From Haliclona indistincta (Eukaryota; Porifera; Demospongiae; Haplosclerida; Chalinidae), in the NCBI GenBank assembly GCA_964017065.1, contig OZ024783.1, forward strand, positions 4,368,816 through 4,432,815: a stretch of DNA of 64,000 nucleotides, read 5' to 3'. This document shows, piece by piece, positions 48,508-59,500 of the stretch. The notes under the pieces were generated by a model that saw nothing but the letters and a program-made list of their open reading frames with translations, did no database searches and had not been told where the DNA came from. The translations under genes were made by a program, and so were the position numbers. Positions within the stretch are counted from its first letter, which is position 1. Every line of letters starts with the position of its first letter.

Positions 48508-48894
48508 CAATACCAAGCCAGTCCAGTATACCACAGAGCCCTCTGTCAAATAGTGCAGCCACCAACACCTACTACCCACACTGGCAAAGTAAGACACTGT
48601 CACACAATGAAACGAGTTAGTAATTAATGACTGAAAGGTATTCGACTGTATACCATTGAAGCGTAAAACTATGCAATCCCATTGATTGTGCAACACCAGA
48701 GAATGATTATTGTAAATTTTTAATTCATTTGTAAAATTTGTTGGGGATTTTAGTGTGTAAAATGTCATGGTCTAATAATAATTACATGTACATGCAGAAC
48801 AGGGTTGATTGTGTGCTATCCTCTCGTGTAGTGAGGATCTAAGAAGAATGGAAGAGCTGGATGCTGTACTCCCCCACAAACCAGCCATATTATC
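48508..48894. other. 3' flank of the Roc-COR-Death gene
   Basis: No gene recognised. The junction to a tail fragment of the Ank-Roc-COR family lies at about 48,880-48,895. Confidence 0.45.
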
Positions 48895-49735
48895 CCTTGA
48901 GTCCCTTCTCTGTGTGTGATCTAATCGACTGCAACAAGAGTGACTAGTCAGTCTCCTCTGCCCTCCTCAATGAGGTGAGGTAGTGCTGTCAGCAGCCTCA
49001 GCTGGAGTCACAGAGCCACTTGAGCTTGAGGATTAAGCATTGGGACAGTTTGAGCATATTCACAGGAAGAAACCCTCTGCATGGTGAGTGTAACAATCAT
49101 TCTTACATGTATCTTACATCATTGTATAACTACAATAATAGATAGTGGCAGAGCTAGATCCAGAGGTTGTCAAGCAATCACTGACGACAGTTGTTGGAGG
49201 TACACATGTGAATACAAACTCTTGCGCAAAATTTAAATTATTTGTACTTGCAGTAACACAGGTACCAGCACAGTCTGTTGACACACCTCAACCTCTTCCA
49301 GCTGTATTTCCTCCTGTGGAAGAACCAACACTTGTTGTAAACTTGTCTGATGTTCCTGATGGCACTTTAGGTGAGCTAGAGATTAGTCAGCCGTATTTGT
49401 GTGAGAACTGTTTACGAGACTATTTTTGAACAACTTGATGGCTATAACAGCTATGCAGTCAATTATTATCTGTAGTCACACTGCCTGCCATAATGTTATG
49501 TATATTGCAGCCTCGTTTATAGTAAATAACAACTATTATAAACTCTTCTAACACTCTCATTCTCTCACTATAGATGACTATCATCTATCAGTGTTAGTGA
49601 CAGCACTGAGTACAGTGTATCAATGGTTCCCACTTGAATTCGTCTTTGTTTGAGTCATCATACCTTGAAAACTATTGAAGAGAATCAGAGAGGACAAGTG
49701 GAGACGTGTAGGATAGACATGCTAATGAACGTACC
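48895..49735 (+). pseudogene. Tail fragment of an Ank-Roc-COR-Death gene, second
   Basis: It begins in the middle of the family tail (SLESLLCV-type frame; TGTGTGTGATCTAATCGAC). It carries in-frame TAG where others have CAG or GAG (GTGACTAGTCAG, GAGGTAGTGCTG) and a small insertion (GAGGATTAAGCATTGG). A short exon near 49144-49198, a linker exon 49254-49370 (SDVPDGTL) and a truncated Death exon (49574-49730, one-base deletion at CACTTGAATTCG) follow. The Death exon is cut off and fused to repeat copy 5. Confidence 0.8.
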
Positions 49736-49743
49736 ATGCTGCT

Positions 49744-50402
49744 TGTATGATCCTTACCATAGAATGCAGTGACCTTATGATTAGCTTACTAGAGCTCCTG
49801 CCTCATAATGCCCTCACAACCTAATCTGACACCCACTCCTTTCACTCTCTCTCTTTCTTTGATCCTCCTGTCTATTATGGGATCAACAATAAACATTGAT
49901 GGCTAGCATGGTCGTGCACCATCAATCCTGTCTCCTGTTTGATCCAAGCTCTTTAACTGGATCCACTCCATCTCTCAGTCTTTCCTTACGTCTTATTTGA
50001 TCCAAGTGTGATCATTGTTTAATTCTTCATAATTCTAGACTCTATTTGCAGTTGATGGTCTCCATCAATCTCACTCTGTTCTTTTCGATCCAATCTCCTC
50101 ATACTGGATCATGATATTAATTCTTTATCACTCTCCTCGGCTAACACAGTTAACCCCTTGATCACTAGCTCATCTTCAATCAGTCTCAATCAATGTGTTC
50201 TCTCTTTGTCTACTAGAGCACTCTGAGCTATAAGGACTACTTTTCGATTCCCTTCTTCATAGCTGATCAAGACTTGTTCCAGCTGCCTTCAACTCTCTAA
50301 TCTCTCTTAAACTCTTTCCTCATTCTTTACCAGATCTTGTCTCTAGTGAGAAGATCTACTTGTTATATTCTTTATCGCCGACTCTCATGCAATCAGTTAA
50401 AG
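49744..50402. repeat. 650-bp conserved non-coding repeat, copy 5
   Basis: Full copy joined directly to the truncated Death exon, followed by the same linker and reductase pseudogene order as copies 3 and 4. Confidence 0.85.
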
Positions 50403-50776
50403 CAAATCATGGAATTCTTTATGAATGATCTGTGTGTGCATGATCATCACATTCTCTTGGATGTTCAATAATTCTAAACTATGTTTCCACTTATTTTTTA
50501 TGTCTAATTTTATGATTTAAATTTATTCTTTTCTCAATATTTTTCGGCACTCTTCACTAATCAATCATTCACAGGTTTCAATTTCACAGGTTCCTTTCGT
50601 TTTTATATCATAAAAATTGTGTGCAAAACTCAAAAAAATACACCATGGTTTCCATGGTCAAAAAACTACTGTTAGAACATTGTGACGTGTATAGACCTGA
50701 TTTAAAATTTCGCGCCTTTTTGCAATAAGGAGCCACACCTTCTTTTGAGGTGCTTTGTTTGTAGAGAAAGTTTAGT

Positions 50777-52310
50777 ATGACGCGCTATCGATCGTTCGGT
50801 GAGGGTGGAAGAGTACTGTTGTCTGTGATTGGGCTGGGAGGCTCTGGACACGGGAGAATATACGGAGAGTTTGACGAAGAGGGCAGGCCTCAGGTAAACC
50901 AGAAATAAACTGCATGTGCCACATTTAATATAGCCATTTTCTAAGCTTGCACACACAGTTTGAACTGAGAATATGCTTCTACATGTGACTAGGTGGTGTG
51001 CTTTAGCTGCCCTGTATTTCATGGCTGCATTTTCTAGGTATGCTGTTTTAGAGAAAGGAGTCAATCTGATAGACACCTCACTGTTCTATGGTGAGGGTCT
51101 CCCAATGGTCAAGCTCTGAAAGGTATCTCTCGCAACAAGTTCTTTCTCTCAACTAAAGTGGGTCGCTACACATGGGCTGTAGCTACGAGATTTGACTTCA
51201 CAGCCGACAGAGTGACAAATTAAAGAGCATCAAAGAGAGCTTATCCCGTCTACAGCTCAGTCACGTTGATCTCCTGCAGGTCTATGATGTTGAGTTTGCA
51301 TCATCAGTTGATATGATAGTGAATGAGATGAGACTCTTCCTGCTGTCCAGAGATTGAAGGAGAGAGGATTGTGTCGATACATTGGTATCACAGGATACCC
51401 ACTACAACCACTGAGAGAGATCATCACTAGAAGCAACGTGAAGATTGACTCTGTACTCTCATATGCTAGACTCTCTCTCAATGACTCTTCTCTCATCGAC
51501 CATTTTGAGTTCTTCAAGTCACGTGGAGTAGCTCTCATCAATGCTGCTCCTGTCTCACTCGGTTCCTCAAGGACCACGTGAGTGGAATCCAGCGATGGAG
51601 GATGTGAAGAAGGCGTGTGCTGGAGCAGTCCAGTACTGCACTGAGCAGGGAGTGGATATCACTAGACTAGCAGTGCACTACTCAGTCAACCATGATGAGG
51701 TGAGAACACGTGCAGATTACAGAACACATGGTTGCTCTCTACTACAGTTTTTATACATGTAATGTAGCACACCTCATGAGTATAATTATCTGAGTCACTT
51801 CACTCACTAATTTTGTGTCCTAAAAATAATGCTAAATGTCTGGCTGCACCATGACAGTACCATGAAAAAGAGGATTTCCCTTTAGCCCCAGTTTCTCCCT
51901 AGAATCATGGTCAGTTGAATTTGTACTGCAAACAGCCTTGAAAGCCTAAAAATCGCTCTCAAGGACTTAAGATAGAAAATTTTCTTGGGCCGTACCCAGA
52001 CCCCATATAAATCTGATCGACCTTTAACACATAAAAATTCCACCTTAGAAAGAAAATTGTGTAAAAACCAGAAACTGCTATGTCTCAATTCCTCTAGGTT
52101 GTTTCCACACTGATCACCATTACTGATAAGGAGATGCTGGACAAGAATATAGCTTCCTCTCTCACTCCTCTCACAGAGAAGGAACGAGAGGTGCAGGAGG
52201 AGATTGAGAGGAGGTTCTTCCAGCCCCTCCCCCAGAGGCACTGGGAGGGGGTGGAGCCTGCCAGCTACTGGAGAATGATGAGAGAGCAAGGGCTATCGCA
52301 ACCAACATGA
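50777..52310 (+). pseudogene. Aldo-keto reductase, L-galactose dehydrogenase-like, copy 2
   Basis: Same gene as at 38148, with different lesions. About 14 bp are missing at GAGGGTCTCCCAATGGTC, where copy 1 encodes GEGLSELFLG. About 5 bp are inserted at GTGACAAATTAAAGAGC and at GTGAATGAGATGAGAC. A stretch is lost at CTCACTCGGTTCCTCAAGG. The first exon (start at 50777) and last exon (about 52100-52310, ending LSQPT) are otherwise recognisable. Because the copies are broken at different sites, the gene was duplicated first and decayed afterwards. Confidence 0.82.
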
Positions 52311-54511
52311 TTGAGATGCTTGATATAGACACAACATGTATAAATAATTATAATACTTCTTCGGTTTTTTGGTAAAACAAACAATCAAAGTGTGTTTCAA
52401 ATCAAAGTATGTTGCATATTTCAGCAATTAACATATGGAAAAGCTAGGTTAGGGCGAAATTTTCTGCCCATATTAATATTACTAGTGCCAAGCTCAGTTT
52501 AGTGAGACACCAATGGGTTTTGGTGTCTGCACAGCGTTGCAGTACATCAGTTGTAAACATCATTTGGAGTCTGAGTTGTGTTCTGCTTTTATCTAGCACA
52601 CAGCTGCTATTTACTTTACCTGTACAGTATCTGAATATATCTAGTAACGAACTAGTGCAGTTTCACTGTTACTGCTGCAGGTCTGTACTTTACCAACTCA
52701 AATTCGGCTGCTGTATAAATATGTACTCACTACTGACGGGTTAGCTCATACATGTAGATGGTTGGCTGGACGTTGGTGAAGCTGAAGAACTACATGTACT
52801 AGCTAGCTTAATAATCGGGTAGAGATCAGTAGAATAACTGTTTATAAAGGCATCGGTATACATTTAATTGTGCTGCACTGGCTGCTATGAATACAAGAAG
52901 ATGGGTGGGGCACGTATGCGTGGGCGGGGGCGGACGCCGTTTGCTACATTCAAGAGCGCATGCGCTATTTTGCGTCTGATTCGTTTGTGTGTCAGCAACC
53001 TTTGACGAGGTGTGTCTCGTACAGTTTGATGTCCTACTAGTGCTTCATCTTGTGTTACAGTAAGTTTGGATGCATTGATTAGTAATAATCATTAATTTTT
53101 TATCTCTAACGATCATCAGATCAGAGCAACGTGCGAATGATGGTGATCTTTCCGTAGGAGCCACGCCCAGATTTTTGCCAGGTAACGATTTTCTGAATTA
53201 ACTCTGTAGCTTGACTAGCAGAATTGGATAATAGCTTTGTTTGAATCATGCCCATTCATTTTCTTATAATCTCACAACATGCAAGATGTGGACTCGTAAT
53301 AATTATTTTACCAAAAATTTAAAATCAAACCAGTGCAGTGTTCTTTGACAATTTTTGCTAAAGATTTTTAGCTTCATGCGATTTTTGCATCTGTTAGACC
53401 AGTTATCATGCAGTTAAATTATCTACCTGAATGGTATTAAAAGAATTTGCATCCATACATAAATTTTATCTAGTCGGTTGGCTCTCAACTAACTAAACAA
53501 AGTCGGTTGTCCTTGTACAGTGTCGGGCTGCGCCCTTGACCATTGCTCGGGCAACCCACTTTCCTGCAGTCGTTAATGTCGGTTAATGCCCTCACGTGAG
53601 GGCAATAACTAATACTTACTCTGTTACTGAATTCTGTTTTGTTGAAAAATTCAATAATAAATTCATAATTTATTCATTATTTTGTCAAAGGTCACTTTAT
53701 TAATGAATACTGCTATGTCATGAATAGTGAATAATAAAATGGTTATGCTGTTCAATGAATATGCTCATACTCGTATGAACCACCCCTAGTGTTTTGGTGA
53801 GCCAAGGTACATGAAATGTGTGAGAAATCATCTTCAACCAATGATTTTGTTGCCTCTGTCAAGACTCAAACAAGATTAAAAATAAAATTGGTATCTTGTT
53901 GTTAAATGATTCTTACTAGGCTGCATGTCAGCTAATGCACAGCAACTCGTGATCATGGCTTTGGCACTATAAATTATCATGAAGTTTGAAAGGCGCCTAG
54001 TTAATCTGTCAGTGAGTAAAGTGTTACACTGAGAGATTAATTTCACAACTAATAGAAAATCACAGTGTTATAGTTGTCTAACTATTTCCAATGGTCCTGC
54101 CTTAACTTAAGAAAGTAATGTCGGAGTTAGCTTTAAGTATTTCCTTGCGACCAAAAAAAATTATTAAACACATGAAAATTCAACTTATTCTTTAATTATG
54201 TATTATATGTGCATCAATGGTATGTGCTTTCAGCAAAACAGCCGGATTGAAGTGAAAAAGGCAAAATTTTAGGCACAATACTGGCAGTTTTAATACCCAA
54301 AGTCCCATACACATAATTGTAGCTAGCCAAGCATAACTTTACAATGAACGAGTAATTAAGCTGCAATGCATCAACATGCGTCAGTTCCAGTGTGGTCACA
54401 ATTTCACTAGTGCAACTTAACAATAAATGTAACACAACAATATTATTTATTTAATTTAATAAAAATAATTATAATACCCTGGCAAGATCATCGATTTATT
54501 AGCAGCATGTA

Positions 54512-54578
54512 TAGTCTCATCCCCAGACCACACCCCTCTATTAAGCAAGCGGAAGAGGTGTGGTCTGGAGATGAAACT
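54512..54578. mobile_element. Very short foldback MITE
   Basis: TAGTCTCATCCCCAGACCAC and the inverse of GTGGTCTGGAGATGAAACT face each other over a loop of about 15-20 bases. The ends recall TAGCCTCGTCCCCAGGCC of the Mutator-type MITEs, but no clean 9-10 bp duplication was found. Confidence 0.6.
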
Positions 54579-55587
54579 GCACATGTGCTGAGTGAGGAAG
54601 GTTATTTGTTAAACCTAAATTATTTTTAATGTCACTGTGTTTGTACTTTGAAGAAATGTGACTGCCGTTTGTGCTCAAAATTGTCACAAAAAAATTAATA
54701 GCCAGCTGCAGCTCTTTATATCATTCTTAGATTTTTTAATCTTGAAGAATGTCTAAATCAGAATTTATTATAACCATAGCTAGTACCATAGCTACTCACT
54801 GTCATGAAAGATTATTCTCTTGTGAGTATCTCACAAGAGGTTTAGTATAATATCCTTCTATAAGTTTTGTTGTTTTCCCAGTCAGTGCATGGGTATAGTT
54901 GCACTTGGCCATGCCCAAGTCAAAAGGATATCTGAAACCAAATCCAACAAAGGGTAGCAATCAGTAGTTCAGATTTTTCTGAATTTAAATTTTGTTGTTC
55001 TGGACTTTTATTAGCTACAATGTTATAGAAATATGCTTCAGGGCACCTTGAAGCCACAAATTGAAGTCAGAAATATATTGAGCATGATTACTTACTAAAT
55101 CATGTATACCGTAGACTAACGTTAATAATACAAGCACGTGCCTCATTGCATTTTTAGCCAGTGGTCAGTGTAACCCATCAGGTCCAGTGTAATACTATAG
55201 TCATAGATCCAGCAATCCAGCAAACTATCTCTGTGTCACCACAACTTTCATTAGTTCACATGTTTGTGTTCTTTATTGATAGTATGCCGCCTTTTGCTAT
55301 AATACATCTGAAAACAATAATCAGCTAAAATGGAAATAATTCAAACCATATTAATTTTTATCCTGAGCATGATCATGATAATTTTTACCTAAAAGTAATG
55401 ATGAACATCATTTGTATTGATATTTGTAGCACACGGCATGGCTTGTCTTTAGTTTCTGAGATCTACACCAGCAGCAGTATGCAGCGTTTTGTGTGACTGG
55501 AATAATCATATTCATTGTGTTCGTTTCGGCTTCTAATTCATAAATGACAAGAATTAATGATCAACTCTGCTAAACTGACCTAATTTA

Positions 55588-56067
55588 GGCCCCGTTTACA
55601 CGAAGACGATTTCAGGCAAAAACGTAGACATTTTGTCTCCGTTTAAGCCTCTCGATCTCGTTTACACGCATACGATGAAAACTCGCCTGAAAACGGAGAC
55701 TTTTGAAAACGGAGAGTTAAGTGGAGACTTGGAAAACGGAGGCATGAAAAACGCTCGTGTAAACACCAAAAACGAATACACACTTTTGATATGAGTACAT
55801 CTCAGCCTTCATACTCGCAGAGAATACTAGCACGAGCCCTGAAACGACATCTATCAAGGAAAAATAGCGTTTCCTTCGCTGGTTCTTGCGTATGAGCGAG
55901 TGTCAGCATGCATGCTCGCACGAAAACGGCACGCCCACATTTCATTTGCTTCCGCTTGCAAAACAGTCAAAACGGAGCCGTGTAAACAGCAAAAACGATG
56001 GAGTTGAAGTTTAATTCGAATACATTTCCCCGTTTAATGGACTGATCGTCTACGTGTAAACGTAGCC
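55588..56067. mobile_element. MITE with ends GGCCCCGTTTACACG
   Basis: GGCCCCGTTTACACGAAGACG at the left faces the inverse GGCTACGTTTACACGTAGACG at the right; TTA flanks both sides. Internal AAAACGGAG words are repeated. No gene inside. Confidence 0.75.
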
Positions 56068-56551
56068 TTATAGTTATGTATAATAATTGTATATGAGCGT
56101 TACATGCACTTTTAGCACTCATGTGGGTGTATCAAAGGTGCCACCCATTCTATAATTTCCATAATGCGAACGGTACCGTTGGGAAATATAGCACAGGCAG
56201 GGAAGTTATAGCACGTTGAGCGAAGACTGACCTTGGCTTGACCTAAAGAAAGGGTCATTCGGGCACAAAGATCCAGCGGCAGGCTGTCGTGCTACAACAA
56301 TTAAAAGCACCATCTGCGAGTACAATATGAGAATTATTGCGCTCGGAGTATTGCTCTCGACGCTGATACAGCATTCAGCTTCTCCTCGTCCTGTATGTAT
56401 CACCATCTTGATCAATCCCCTCATCCAATAATTCCCGTATTTCACTCGCAACAGTGCTTTATACTAGTTACTAATAAACAGTTTTTATAACTCCATTATT
56501 GCACAAAAACTTCACAGCCCACCTTATCTCTTCAGTTCTTGAGGAAAACTC

Positions 56552-59500
56552 ATGGAAGTCACTGATTGTGATGAGCTCGAGCTCGTGTTTGTAGAGGCCT
56601 TCAAGCAACGAGACCATGATGTAGCATTGCAATTACTACCTAGCCTGCAGGAACCTGCTGTTGTACGAACATCTTATACTATAGTACCTCATATACCAGA
56701 CTCCACATCCACTGATGTTTCTTTGCTGCACTTGGCTGCACTCAATGGCTGGATGGACATTGTAGTTATCCTGATAGACAAGTATGGCTGCAGTAGTCAA
56801 TGCTGTGATAGCCAAGGACAGACTCCATTACACTATGCTGCGTATGGTGGTAGCTTGATAGTGGTAAAGTACTTGATCACTAACCAGCACTGTGATCCAC
56901 TACATGGTAACAACACTGGTGGAAATTCTTTACACTATGCTTGTCAAGGTGATCACTTGGAAATAGTGAGCTACTTTATTAATGAACTTGGTTGTGATGC
57001 AACCACTCAAGATCATTATGGTCATATGGCAATACACTTTGCTTGTTGCACTGGTCATAAAGTAATCCATTATCTGATCACAGAGCAAGGTTGTGACCCA
57101 ACATTACCAGACAATGATGGTAACATGCCGATTCACATTGCTTGTCATAAAGGGCAATTAAGTGTAGTCAAGTACCTTATCACTGAACAACACTGCGATC
57201 TAAACAGTAGAGGACAATTGGGTAGGACGCCAATGCACTTTGCTTGTCAATGTGGTAACATGGATATAATCCATTATCTGATCACAGAGCAAGGTTGTGA
57301 CTCAGCATCACCAGACAATGATGGTAACATGCCGATTCACATTGCTTGTCTTAATGGGCAATTAAGTGTAGTCAAGTACCTTATCACTGAACAACACTGC
57401 GATCCAAATAGTAGAGGACAATCGGGTTGTACGCCAATGCATTGTGCTTGTCAATGTGGTAACTTGGAAATAATCCGGTATCTGATCACAGAGCAAGGTT
57501 GTGACTTAGCATTAACACTCAATGATGATAACATGCCAATTCACATTGCTTGTCGTAATGGACAATTAAGTGTATTCAAGTACCTTATCACTGAACAACA
57601 CTGCGATCCAAACAGTAGAGGACAATCGGGTTGGACGCCAATGCATAGTGCTTGTCAATGTGGTAACTTGGAAATAATCCGGTATCTGATCACAGAGCAA
57701 GGTTGTGACTCAGCATTAACAAACGATGATGGTGACATGCCAATTCACATTGCTTGTCTTAATGGGCAATTAAGTGTAGTCAAGTACCTTATCACTGAAC
57801 AACACTGCGATCCAAACAGTAGAGGACAATCGGGTTGGACGCCAATGCATAGTGCTTGTCAATGTGGTAACTTGGAAATAATCCGGTATCTGATCACAGA
57901 GCAAGGTTGTGACTCAGCATTAACAAACGATGATGGTGACATGCCAATTCACATTGCTTGTCTTAATGGGCAATTAAGTGTAGTCAAGTACCTTATCACT
58001 GAACAACACTGCGATCCAAACAGTAGAGGACAATCGGGTTGGACGCCAATGCACTTTGCTTGTCAATGTGGTAACATGGATATAATCCATTATCTGATCA
58101 CAGAGCAAGGTTGTGACTCAGCATTACCAGACAACGATGGTAACATGCCGATTCACATTGCTTGTCTTAATGGGCAATTAAGTGTAGTCAAGTACCTTAT
58201 CACTGAACAACACTGCGATCCAAATAGTAGAGGACAATCGGGTTGTACGCCAATGCATAGTGCTTGTCAATGTGGTAACTTGGAAATAATCCGGTATCTG
58301 ATCACAGAGCAAGGTTGTGACTCAGCATTAACAAACGATGATGGTGACATGCCAATTCACATTGCTTGTCTTAATGGGCAATTAAGTGTAGTCAAGTACC
58401 TTATCACTGAACAACACTGCGATCCAAACAGTAGAGGACAATCGGGTTGGACGCCAATGCACTTTGCTTGTCAATGTGGTAACATGGATATAATCCATTA
58501 TCTGATCACAGAGCAAGGTTGTGACTCAGCATTACCAGACAACGATGGTAACATGCCGATTCACATTGCTTGTCTTAATGGGCAATTAAGTGTAGTCAAG
58601 TACCTTATCACTGAACAACACTGCGATCCAAATAGTAGAGGACAATCGGGTTGTACGCCAATGCATTGTGCTTGTCAATGTGGTAACTTGGAAATAATCC
58701 GGTATCTGATCACAGAGCAAGGTTGTGACTCAGCATTACCAAACGATGATGGTGACAAGCCAGTTCACATTGCTTGTCATAATGGGCAATTAAGTGTAGT
58801 CAAGTACCTTATCAATGAACAACGCTGTGATCCAAACAGTAGAGGACAATCGGGTTGGACGCCAATGCATTGTGCTTGTCAATGTGATAACCTAGACATA
58901 ATCCAGTATCTGATCACAGAGCAAGGTTGTGACTCAGAATTATCAGACAATAATGGTAACATGCCAATTCACATTGCTTGTCTTAATGGGCAATTAAGTG
59001 TAGTCAAGTACCTTATCACTGAACAACACTGTGATCCAAACAGTAGAGGACAATCGGGTTGTACGCCAATGCATTGTGCGTGTCAATGTGGTAACCTTGA
59101 CATAATCCAGTATCTGATCACAGAGCAAGGTTGTGACTCAGCATTACCAAACGATGATGGTGACAAGCCAGTTCACATTGCTTGTCATAATGGGCAATTA
59201 AGTGTAGTCAAGTACCTTATCAATGAACAACGCTGTGATCCAAACAGTAGAGGACAATCGGGTTGGACGCCAATGCATTGTGCTTGTCAATGTGGTAACT
59301 TGGAAATAATCCGGTATCTGATCACAGAGCAAGGTTGTTACTCAGCATTATCAAACGATGATGGTGACATGCCAATTCACATTACCTGTCTTAGTGGACA
59401 ATTAAGTGTAGTAAAGTACCTTTTCACTAAACAACACTGTGATCCAAACAGTAGAGGACAATTTGATAAGACGCCATTACATTGTGCTTGCATATATGGT

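Larger units (their letters stand above)
52311..56551. other. Intergenic, duplicated flank then unique AT-rich DNA
   Basis: 52311-53800 is the flank of the reductase unit shared with 39707-41590. It carries a short insertion at about 53475-53612 with the hairpin GCCCTCACGTGAGGGC. 53800-56551 has no recognisable gene; it holds the MITEs at 54512 and 55588. The reverse open frame at 56206-56451 lacks features. Confidence 0.5.
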
